From Actinomycetota bacterium (GTDB taxonomy: Bacteria > Actinomycetota > CADDZG01 > WHSQ01): a DNA stretch of 40,730 nt. How positions within the stretch are numbered: position 1 is the stretch's first letter; each line of letters starts with the position of its first letter. Below, piece by piece: positions 9,130 to 17,100 of the stretch. The stretch lies in NCBI GenBank assembly GCA_013697295.1, contig JACCXF010000305.1, positions 1 through 40,730 of the forward strand. The letters are read 5' to 3'. The notes under the pieces were generated by a model. That model worked only from the letters and a program-made list of their open reading frames with translations, was not told the DNA's origin and ran no database searches. The translations under genes were made by a program, and so were the position numbers.

Positions 9130-10139
9130 CGGCCCGATCCCTTGAACTTCTCCAGCAAGCGCTCGTCGGAGCGAACGAGGTTCAGGGCCAGGTCCGCATG
9201 TCCGGGCACGAACCCGTTGCCGATGATCATCTCGCACGACTTGCCGACGCCCTCGGCCGTCAACGCGGCGGTGGTGAAAGAGGTAGCCATGGAGAAGAAC
9301 ATGACACGTCCGTCCTCCTCGCAAGCGAGGATGGCGCCGCCCTCACAGCCCGGGACGTTGGCGCAGACGAAGACGAGATCCGCCAGTCGCCCTCCCAGCG
9401 CCTCGATCACGGCGTCGTGTACCTCGATGGGGCTCGTGCAATCGACGGCGATCGCCTCCGCCCCGGCGTCCTTGGCGTTGTCGACCGTCTCCTGGGGCCA
9501 GCAGAGCCCGAGAACGCGGCCATCGGGGCCCACCGAACGAACCGCTTGGGCGGACGCAAGCATCCCGGATTTGCCGCCGGCTCCGATGATGGCGACGTTC
9601 ATGTCCGGGCGTGCAAGCTTCGACATCGAGGCGGGAGCACCACACACGTCGAGTACCCCCAGGACGACCTCGTCGTCCAGATCGTCGGGTACCTCTGCAT
9701 AGATGCTGGACCCGAACAGGATCGCTGTGCCCCGGACGCGCACCTTTTCGGACGCTGGATCGAGGCTGACGACCTCGTCGAGCCGCAATGGCGTCAAGGT
9801 GAGCGACACCAGTGTCGCTATCCGCGTGCCCACGGCGGGCCCCGCGCGATGGGCACCGAGCTCCGACACCGTGCCCACGAGCATCCCGCCGGATCCCGTA
9901 ACGGGGTTGTGCATCTTGCCGGCCTCGCTCACGATGCCGCGTATCCTCTCGCCCATGACTGTGGCATCGCTTTCGCTCGACTGACGTATCTGATGCCACG
10001 AGGCGGAGTCGATGTTCAGGAACTCGACATCGATGGCGACCTCGTCGGGCCGAAGCGGCCAGTCCGTATCGAGGACGCGCGACTGCTGGGGAAGCACGCC
10101 GGGTGGTTCTACGGAGCGATGGGTTCCGAAACGTTCCAT
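9126..10139 (-). CDS. kdd: L-erythro-3,5-diaminohexanoate dehydrogenase
   Basis: Kdd-like N-terminus (MERFGTHRSVEPPGVLPQQSRVLD) and Rossmann segment (VAIIGAGGKSGMLASAQAVR); sits between kamA and kamDE. Confidence 0.88.
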   Translation of the reverse strand: MERFGTHRSVEPPGVLPQQSRVLDTDWPLRPDEVAIDVEFLNIDSASWHQIRQSSESDATVMGERIRGIVSEAGKMHNPVTGSGGMLVGTVSELGAHRAGPAVGTRIATLVSLTLTPLRLDEVVSLDPASEKVRVRGTAILFGSSIYAEVPDDLDDEVVLGVLDVCGAPASMSKLARPDMNVAIIGAGGKSGMLASAQAVRSVGPDGRVLGLCWPQETVDNAKDAGAEAIAVDCTSPIEVHDAVIEALGGRLADLVFVCANVPGCEGGAILACEEDGRVMFFSMATSFTTAALTAEGVGKSCEMIIGNGFVPGHADLALNLVRSDERLLEKFKGSGR

Positions 10140-10147
10140 GTCGGTCG

Positions 10148-11551
10148 TTACGCCGTGACCGACTCAGCCGTCCGCTTGCGCCAGTACTCCTTGCCCTCTT
10201 CGGGCAAAGTGTGGATCGGGTCGTAGTACTCGTACATGCGCTGAAGCGCGTCGGTATCGTCATGCTCGATCCCCGTGCGGTAGTTCTTGGTCCAGTACGA
10301 GATGCCATTCACGCGATCGTATGCGTCGACCTGATGAACCCACCGCTTTCCGACGTAGGGCACGTCGCACACGATACGCGGCGTCGCGAAACCGGGAAGG
10401 TAGCCCATCATCGCGTGTTGCAATCCTTGCGCCTCGTACACAGCCAATCGCCAGTGCTCCGAGTTCGGGATCATGTCGCACATGTAGAAGTAGTACGGCA
10501 TGATCTTGGCCTTATCCAGCAGAGTGAAGCAGAGATCCAACAGGGCGGGCTGCGAGTCATTCACCCCGCGCATGAGCACGCCCTGGTTGCGGACGTCTCG
10601 GAAGCCCATATCCAGCAATTTGCGGACGGCCGTGGCAACTAGGGGCGTGATGGAGTTGGCGTGATTGACGTGGGCGTGGATCGCGATGTCCACCCCGCGC
10701 TCGTCCGCCTTCCTGGCCAGCCGCTCCATCCCTGCGAGAACATCGTCCTGGAGGAAGTGCTGCGGTATGCCCATGAGGCCCTTCGTAGCGAGGCGGACGT
10801 CCCGGATGTTCTCGATATCGAGCAGCGACCCGACGAAGTGCTCGACGTGAGAGATCGGAAGGTTGGCCAGGTCCCCCCCGGACACAACGACGTCCCTAAC
10901 GGTCGGGGTCTCGCGCAGGTACTGCAGGATCGCCTCGTAGCGATCCTTCTGCTTCATCTCGAACCGGTACTTGATGACTTGAGGAACGCTGTTTCCGACG
11001 AGATCCATGCGCGTGCAGTGCCCGCAATACTGGGGACACGTCGAGAGCAGCTCGGCCAGCACCTTCTGCGGGTATCGGTGAGTCAGCCCCTCGACCGCCC
11101 ACATGTCCGCCTCGTGAAGGCTGTCGCGTTGCGACAGGGGGTGGCTCGGCCACTCGAGCTCGCGGTCCTCGAACGCCGGGATCATGTACCGCCGGATCGG
11201 GTCGCCCCACAGGTCGCCCTCGTCCATCGTGTTGAGCATCTGGGGCGGGATCAGCATCGACATCGTGGCTCGTTCCTGCTGGTCCTTCAGGATCGAGTCG
11301 GCGAGATCCTCGGGAACGAGGTCCCCGAACACCTTGCGGAGCTGATCCAGGTTCTTGACCGTGTGCTGCCGCTGCCACTTCGCGCTGGTCCATTCGGCCT
11401 CGGTGACGTCCTTATAGCCGGGGAGCCGCGACCAGTCGGGCTCCCGGAACTCGCGCTCGGGTGGGTAGGCGTATGGCTGAGGCGACGCGTGGGCCTTGGG
11501 CTCGCGGTGGATGGGCACCGCGGCACCGCTCGTGGTCGTCGTGGTCGTCAT
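10148..11551 (-). CDS. kamA: KamA-family radical SAM lysine 2,3-aminomutase-like protein
   Basis: Radical SAM CxxxCxxC (CPQYCGHC), VVVSGGDLANLPISHVEHF, HVNHANSITP...NQGVLMRGVND, YYFYMCDMIPNSEHWR. Start ATG 11551 with GGAGGG upstream. Confidence 0.9.
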   Translation of the reverse strand: MTTTTTTSGAAVPIHREPKAHASPQPYAYPPEREFREPDWSRLPGYKDVTEAEWTSAKWQRQHTVKNLDQLRKVFGDLVPEDLADSILKDQQERATMSMLIPPQMLNTMDEGDLWGDPIRRYMIPAFEDRELEWPSHPLSQRDSLHEADMWAVEGLTHRYPQKVLAELLSTCPQYCGHCTRMDLVGNSVPQVIKYRFEMKQKDRYEAILQYLRETPTVRDVVVSGGDLANLPISHVEHFVGSLLDIENIRDVRLATKGLMGIPQHFLQDDVLAGMERLARKADERGVDIAIHAHVNHANSITPLVATAVRKLLDMGFRDVRNQGVLMRGVNDSQPALLDLCFTLLDKAKIMPYYFYMCDMIPNSEHWRLAVYEAQGLQHAMMGYLPGFATPRIVCDVPYVGKRWVHQVDAYDRVNGISYWTKNYRTGIEHDDTDALQRMYEYYDPIHTLPEEGKEYWRKRTAESVTA

Positions 11552-11582
11552 CGGTGGCCCTCCTCTCGAGCTCGGCTGTTTC

Positions 11583-11598
11583 CCTCCGCCTACGGAGG
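11583..11598 (-). promoter_or_regulatory. Leader hairpin CCTCCG-TAGG-CGGAGG in the kamA 5' region
   Basis: Perfect 6-bp inverted repeat with a 4-nt loop, between the predicted kamA promoter and its ribosome-binding site. Confidence 0.5.
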
Positions 11599-11622
11599 AT
11601 ATCGGCTTTTGGCACCCTCTGG

Positions 11623-11651
11623 TGAATACCATTAGACAGATAGGCTGTCTA
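11623..11651 (-). promoter_or_regulatory. Predicted kamA-operon promoter: -35 TAGACA, 17-bp spacer, -10 TATTCA (minus strand)
   Basis: Minus strand reads TAGACA-GCCTATCTGTCTAATGG-TATTCA upstream of kamA. Confidence 0.45.
11633..11651. promoter_or_regulatory. Putative operator TAGACAG-ATAGG-CTGTCTA
   Basis: Perfect 7-bp inverted repeat with 5-bp spacer in the divergent kamA/lrp intergenic region, covering the predicted kamA -35. Confidence 0.55.
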
Positions 11652-11668
11652 GCGGAATAATATTCGGC

Positions 11669-12115
11669 ATGGATGAGAAGAACCGGAAGATCCTTGCCTT
11701 GCTGGAGGAGGACGCCCGACTCACCTACGCCGACATCGGCGAACGCGTTGGGCTGGCCCCATCGTCGGTCCACGACCGGATCCGCAAGCTCGAGCGATCG
11801 GGCGTCATACGGCGGTACCGGGCCGATATCGATCTCGAGAAGGTGGGCCTGCCCATCACCGCCTTCGTGAGCGTGTCGCTAAGGCCCAACTCCCCCGCCG
11901 ACGTGCCCTCCCGGATCGCCGAGCTCCCGCTGGTCGAGTCCTGCTACTCGGTCGCCGGCGACAACTCCTACACCGTCGTCGTCAGGGCCCCCAACACCCC
12001 GGCGCTCGAAGAGATCCTCGACGCGCTCAGGGCCAAGCTCGAAGTGACGACGAAGTCCACGATCGTTCTCTCGACCCCCTTCGAGCATCGCCCGATCACT
12101 CACACCGCCCCGTAG
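11669..12115 (+). CDS. Lrp/AsnC family transcriptional regulator
   Basis: MDEKNRKILALLEEDARLTYADIGERVGLAPSSVHDRIRKLERSGVIRRYRADID..., AsnC-type HTH plus RAM-like C-terminus. Confidence 0.95.
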   Translation: MDEKNRKILALLEEDARLTYADIGERVGLAPSSVHDRIRKLERSGVIRRYRADIDLEKVGLPITAFVSVSLRPNSPADVPSRIAELPLVESCYSVAGDNSYTVVVRAPNTPALEEILDALRAKLEVTTKSTIVLSTPFEHRPITHTAP

Positions 12116-12124
12116 CCGAGCCCC

Positions 12125-13267
12125 CTACGAGGTGAGACGGCGGCCGATCACGTAGCGCTGGATCTGGTTCGTCCCCTCCACGATCTGGAGGCCCTTCGCA
12201 TCGCGCATGAAGCGCTCGGCCGGGTACTCGGTGATGTATCCGTAGCCTCCATGGAGTTGCACCGCGTCGGTGGTGACCTTCATGGCGGCATCCGTGCAGA
12301 AGAGCTTCGCCTGCGCCGCCTGCAGGGAATAGTCCTCGCCCGCGTCTCTAAGGGCTGCGGCGTGCCTGTAGAGACGACGACCCGCCTCGATCTGCGTTGA
12401 CATGTCGGCGAGCATGAATTGGACCCCTTCGTTGTGAGCGACGGGTACGCCGAACTGCTCGCGCTCCGTCGTGAACTCGAGGGTCGCGTCGAGCGCCGCC
12501 TGGGCGAGACCGGTGCCGCACGCGGCGATGCCAAGACGACCGGAGTCAAGCGATGCCAGGGCGATCTTGAAGCCCTGCCCTTCGTCTCCCAGCCGGCGAT
12601 CGACCCGTATTTGAGCCTCGTCGAGCGATAGCTGCCACGTCGGCGACGAGCGCCAGCCCATCTTCTCTTCCTTCTTGAGTCCCGAAAAGCCGTCGGTCTT
12701 CTTCTCGACCAGGAACGCGCTGATCCCCTTCGGGCCCTCGCCACCCGTGCGCGCCATGACGAGGACGACGTCGGCTTCCTCGCCGCGAGTGCAGAACACC
12801 TTTCCGCCGCTCAGGATGTAGGCGCCCTCGGTACGTTCGGCCTTGGTGGCCAGTGCGGCCGCGTCGGATCCCGAGTCCGATTCGGACAGCGAGTAGGCAC
12901 CGAACCATTCGCCCGATGCGAGCTTGGTCAGCACGTCCTTCTTCTGTTGCTCGGTTCCGTACTCGTTTACCGCGAAGGTGCACAGGGTGTGCACGGAAAC
13001 GCCGATCGCGAACGAGAGGTAGTGATAGGCGAGCTCCTCGATCAGCAGGAGGTAGTTCGAGTAAGGCTGACCTCCACCGCCGTGATCCTCGGGGAATGGA
13101 AGGCCGGCGAGCCCCAGCTCCGCCAGCTGAGCGTAGAGAACCCGTGGGTCCTCGCCCCGGGATTCGTAGCCCTCGACCGCAGGAGCCAGCTCGTTCGAGC
13201 CGAACTCCCGAACGAGCCCGACCAGGGCGCGCTGGTCTTCATCCAGGAGCCTGGTGTCGGCGGGCAT
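12125..13267 (-). CDS. Acyl-CoA dehydrogenase
   Basis: YSLSESDSGSDAAAL, GLAQAALDATLEFTTEREQFGVPV, QLHGGYGYITEYPAERFMRDAKGLQIVEGTNQIQRYVIGRRL. Confidence 0.95.
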   Translation of the reverse strand: MPADTRLLDEDQRALVGLVREFGSNELAPAVEGYESRGEDPRVLYAQLAELGLAGLPFPEDHGGGGQPYSNYLLLIEELAYHYLSFAIGVSVHTLCTFAVNEYGTEQQKKDVLTKLASGEWFGAYSLSESDSGSDAAALATKAERTEGAYILSGGKVFCTRGEEADVVLVMARTGGEGPKGISAFLVEKKTDGFSGLKKEEKMGWRSSPTWQLSLDEAQIRVDRRLGDEGQGFKIALASLDSGRLGIAACGTGLAQAALDATLEFTTEREQFGVPVAHNEGVQFMLADMSTQIEAGRRLYRHAAALRDAGEDYSLQAAQAKLFCTDAAMKVTTDAVQLHGGYGYITEYPAERFMRDAKGLQIVEGTNQIQRYVIGRRLTS

Positions 13268-13296
13268 GTGCGGGACAATAAGGCAAACCAACCCAC

Positions 13297-13614
13297 ATGG
13301 ATGGAGACGACCGGCGCGTGAAGATCGAAGACAGAGAAGGACGTTCGCTAGAGGAAGCCACGCTGACGCTGGACGACGAGGAGATCATCGACCTGCTCCA
13401 GGGCGTCGCCGACGTGGTCGAGGGCAAGCGTGAGCACCTCCATTTCTCGCAGCTCGGAGGCCCCCAACTGGTCGTGCGCCACGTCTCCGGGTCGGAGCCC
13501 GACCCCCTCGGCCGCCAGATGGACTGGTGGGTGGGGCCCCTCATACTCCTCGGAGCCGTGCTCGTGATCGTGGGGCTCGCCAACGTGGTGGGCTGGGTGG
13601 CGGGCCTGCTGTGA
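13297..13614 (+). CDS. Small membrane-anchored hypothetical protein
   Basis: 105 aa with a C-terminal TM segment; GTGA overlap with glpD start. Confidence 0.65.
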   Translation: MDGDDRRVKIEDREGRSLEEATLTLDDEEIIDLLQGVADVVEGKREHLHFSQLGGPQLVVRHVSGSEPDPLGRQMDWWVGPLILLGAVLVIVGLANVVGWVAGLL

Positions 13615-15305
13615 AGCCACCCTCCGGGTCCGGCGGCGGGCTGGGCTCCCGCACCGGGGCGCTCGAACGCCTCGCTCACAGCGCCACCGATCCACTCGAC
13701 CTCCTGGTGGTCGGCGGGGGGATAACGGGAGCGGGGATAGCTCTCGATGCGGTGTCTCGCGGCATGACCGCCGGGCTGGTCGAACGCAACGATTTCGCAT
13801 CGGGCACATCGAGCAAGTCATCGAAGCTCGTCCACGGGGGGCTCCGATACCTCGAGCAACGTGAGTTCGGCCTCGTCCGTGAAGCCTCGACGGAGCGAGA
13901 GCTGCTGGGGCGCCTCGCTCCTCATCTCGTGCAACCGTTCCCGTTCGTCATCCCGATCTCGGATAGGTGGTTGCGCGCTAAGTTCGGCGTCGGGCTATGG
14001 GCGTACGACGCGCTGGCCACCTTCAAGAACCTCAAGGCACACCGGTATATCGATCGCGAGGAGACCGAGACTCTCGTGCCGCCTCTCCCGCGCAACAAGA
14101 TGCGCGGTGGGTTCATGTTCTACGACAGCAAGACCGACGACGTTCGTCTGGTGATGGAGGTCTTGATCCAGGCGCGCAGGTACGGCGCGACAGTCTGCAA
14201 CTACACACTGGTGCGGGACCTCGAGGGCAGTGAGGACGTCTGTAGCGCGCTCGTCGAAGACACCCTGACAGGCCAGGTTTTCGAGATGCGAGCCCGCAGG
14301 ATCATCGCTGCAACCGGCGTGTGGACCGACCGTCTCGAGTCATTGGCCAAGAACGGCGCCCCTCCCCGACTTCGCCCCTCCAAGGGGGTCCACCTCGTGT
14401 TCCACCGGGCGAAGATCCCCATGGCGGAGGCGGCCGCGTTCATCCCAGACGCGGAGCGCAAGCGGATGCTGTTCGTGATCCCATGGCTGGGCTCGGTCGT
14501 GGTCGGGACGACCGACACAACGTTCCATGGCGAGATCGACCATCCGTCCGTGGACGACGAGGATCGCCGCTACTGCCTCGACGCGGTTAACAGCGCGTTC
14601 AAACTGGATCTGTCACCCTCGGACATCTCCGGCGCCTACGCGGGCCTGAGGCCGTTGATCTCCGGCGAGGCCGGCGAGACCGCGGACCTGTCCCGTCGTC
14701 ACGCCGTCTACGACATCGCTCCTGGTATCACCGGTATCACGGGCGGGAAGCTCACGACCTACAGGCGGATGGCGAAGGACGCCGTCAATCGTGTGGCCGA
14801 GGACCTCGAGGTCGACGCGAAGCCGCGCACGGGTTGGATACGCCTTGGGTCCAGCGATCTCGATGCTCTGCGTGCCGCTATGGGACGCAGGGCCAAACAC
14901 CTGGGGGTTTCCGATTCATCGCTCGAGAGCCTCATCAGGTCGTACGGGGATCGTGCCCTGGCGGTGTTGGACCTCGCGGTGAAGGATTCGCATACGGAGT
15001 CTCTGTCGGAAGGCTTCGCCCCCATCGCGGCCGAGGCGGCGTACTGCGTTCGCTACGAGATGGCCACGCATCTGGGTGACCTGCTGGCGCGGCGGACGCG
15101 TCTGTCGTTAACCGACCCCGCCGCAGGGATAGGAGCCGGCGCTCTCGCCCTCGATCTGATGTCTGAGGAGCTCGGCTGGGACCGGGCCGAATGCAACCGG
15201 CAACGGGATGCCTATCGTCTGGAGATCGAACGCGAGCGGGGGACGCGGCTCGGTGACTCTCCGCGCCCGGAAGCCCACGCGCCGGGCGGTGCGCGCACCG
15301 GATGA
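13611..15305 (+). CDS. glpD: Aerobic glycerol-3-phosphate dehydrogenase-like FAD oxidoreductase
   Basis: DLLVVGGGITGAGIALDAVSRGMTAGLVERNDFASGTSSKSSKLVHGGLRYLEQREFGLVREA; GITGGKLTTYRRMA. Confidence 0.93.
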   Translation: MKPPSGSGGGLGSRTGALERLAHSATDPLDLLVVGGGITGAGIALDAVSRGMTAGLVERNDFASGTSSKSSKLVHGGLRYLEQREFGLVREASTERELLGRLAPHLVQPFPFVIPISDRWLRAKFGVGLWAYDALATFKNLKAHRYIDREETETLVPPLPRNKMRGGFMFYDSKTDDVRLVMEVLIQARRYGATVCNYTLVRDLEGSEDVCSALVEDTLTGQVFEMRARRIIAATGVWTDRLESLAKNGAPPRLRPSKGVHLVFHRAKIPMAEAAAFIPDAERKRMLFVIPWLGSVVVGTTDTTFHGEIDHPSVDDEDRRYCLDAVNSAFKLDLSPSDISGAYAGLRPLISGEAGETADLSRRHAVYDIAPGITGITGGKLTTYRRMAKDAVNRVAEDLEVDAKPRTGWIRLGSSDLDALRAAMGRRAKHLGVSDSSLESLIRSYGDRALAVLDLAVKDSHTESLSEGFAPIAAEAAYCVRYEMATHLGDLLARRTRLSLTDPAAGIGAGALALDLMSEELGWDRAECNRQRDAYRLEIERERGTRLGDSPRPEAHAPGGARTG

Positions 15306-16183
15306 CCTCCCCGAACCTCGATCACGAGCCGGAGCTCATCCGGTCGTTCGACGGCACTCTTCTATCGGTGCGTGCAATGGGCGAGGGTGACGGGACGCCC
15401 CTGCTCGTCGCCAACGGCATCGGCGCGAACCTGGCCCTCTGGCGGCGGTCGCTGGCGGATGTCGCCCGAACCCGGTCCATCGTCACCTGGGACCACAGGG
15501 GCACGTTCGGGTCCGCCCAGCCGGCGTCCGAACGCATCGATCCCGGGGCCCACGCCGAGGACGCCATGTCCGCCATGGACCACCTCGACCTCGACCGCTT
15601 CGCACTCGCCTCATGGAGCACGGGCGGCCGGATCGCTCTCGAGATCGCGCACCGTTATCCAGATCGTGTGTCCGGGCTCGTGCTCATCTGCGGGACTTAT
15701 GGGTACGCGCTGACCCGCTTCCTTCGCCATCTCGAGATGCCCTCGGCCCTGCCGTTGTTCGCCAGCGTCGCGAAACACTTCTCGGGCTTGCTCGAAGGTC
15801 CCTTGCGCGGCCTCGTCGCGCGCCCGGAGATCGTGGGGCTCATCCGCCAATCCGGTTTCATCGCCGCAACGGCCGACACAACCGCGCTCGTGGACTTTAT
15901 CCGGGGCATGGCCTCGTGCGACCTGCGCACGATCCTCGACATGTTCGAGGCTGTGGCCGGCGACCCCGCTCCCGACGCTCTGCAATCGATCGAAGCCCCG
16001 ACCCTCGTGGTGGCCGGCGAACGCGACCCGTTCACCCCGTTGAAGCAGATGGAGGAAACGGCGGGCGCGATACCGGGGGCGAGGCTCGAGGTCTACGACA
16101 AGGCGACGCACTACCTGCCCATCGAGTACCCGGCGCGTTTGTCCGACGACCTGCGGGCGTTCCTAGCCGAGCTTCCCGCCTAG
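15302..16183 (+). CDS. Alpha/beta-fold hydrolase
   Basis: LLVANGIGANLALWRR...DHRGTFGSAQP...ASWSTGGRIALEIAHRYPDRVSGLVLICGTYG...LVVAGERDPFTPL...ATHYLPIEYP. Confidence 0.9.
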   Translation: MTSPNLDHEPELIRSFDGTLLSVRAMGEGDGTPLLVANGIGANLALWRRSLADVARTRSIVTWDHRGTFGSAQPASERIDPGAHAEDAMSAMDHLDLDRFALASWSTGGRIALEIAHRYPDRVSGLVLICGTYGYALTRFLRHLEMPSALPLFASVAKHFSGLLEGPLRGLVARPEIVGLIRQSGFIAATADTTALVDFIRGMASCDLRTILDMFEAVAGDPAPDALQSIEAPTLVVAGERDPFTPLKQMEETAGAIPGARLEVYDKATHYLPIEYPARLSDDLRAFLAELPA

Positions 16184-17100
16184 ACCTTCAGCCGGATCGC
16201 ATCCGGCAGTAGCTCGAAAGTGGCCGGCGTCTCGCCCAGGACCTCGCCGTCGGCTTCTATCGGCAGCGGCCGATCGGCTGTGATCGACACCTTCACTCGC
16301 TTGGCCTCGAGTATGTCGGGGTGCGGAACGTGCTCACCTTTGAAGACCTTGGGCAAGATCGCGATGGCCTCGCGCTTCCGGGCGTGCTCGATCTGGATAT
16401 CGAACAGTCCGTCCGTGGGCGCAGCCTTCGGAGCGATCTTCATGCCGCCTCCGAAGAACTGCCCGTTCGCAACGACCATGTTGTTCATAGGGCCCTCGTA
16501 CTTCTTGTCCACGAGGTCCACCACCACGTTCGCCGCCTTGTGTTTGGCGATCGTCAGCCAGAAGGCGAAGAAGTAAACGGTGGGCCCCAGCCAGCGAGGA
16601 AGCCTGCCGGCGCGCTCTACGCACGCCGCACCGAGACCGGCCTCGGCGATGTTGGGGAAGTACCGGACGGTCTCACGGCCATCCTGCATGTACGTGATCT
16701 TGCCGATGTCGATCGTGAAGGACTCCGGACCGTCGAGGTGAGCGGTCGCGAAGCCGGGGGCGGCGGGGATCCCGAACGTCTTGATGAAATCCGAGCCGGT
16801 TCCGGCAGCGATGACTCCCATGACGGCGCCGGGATCGATGGCGCGATCGTCCTCGATCATCCCGTTCACGACTTCATGAACCGTTCCGTCCCCGCCGACG
16901 GCCACCAGGAAGCGCGATCCGTTCCGCAACGCGTCACGGGCGATCTCGGTCGCGTGTCCCGCGTGCTCCGTGTAGCGCAGCTCGTACTCCAATTCGCGCT
17001 CCCTTAGCTTCTCCGTCACCACGGGAAGCGCCTTGGCCACCCCGCCGCCACCCGATCGGGCGTTGCAGATCAAGGTCATCACGCCGAAGGGAGAGCTCAC
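16180..17100 (-). CDS. Diacylglycerol kinase family (YegS/BmrU-like) lipid kinase
   Basis: MTLICNARSGGGGVAKALP...FLVAVGGDGTVHEVVNGMI...MGVIAAGTGSDFIKTFGIP. Confidence 0.92.
   Translation of the reverse strand: MSSPFGVMTLICNARSGGGGVAKALPVVTEKLRERELEYELRYTEHAGHATEIARDALRNGSRFLVAVGGDGTVHEVVNGMIEDDRAIDPGAVMGVIAAGTGSDFIKTFGIPAAPGFATAHLDGPESFTIDIGKITYMQDGRETVRYFPNIAEAGLGAACVERAGRLPRWLGPTVYFFAFWLTIAKHKAANVVVDLVDKKYEGPMNNMVVANGQFFGGGMKIAPKAAPTDGLFDIQIEHARKREAIAILPKVFKGEHVPHPDILEAKRVKVSITADRPLPIEADGEVLGETPATFELLPDAIRLKV

Noticed and set aside
12125-13267. Acyl-CoA dehydrogenase considered as part of the lysine operon
   Set aside because: It is separated from the operon by the opposite-strand lrp gene. 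It could act on crotonyl/butyryl-CoA, but position alone does not support that.
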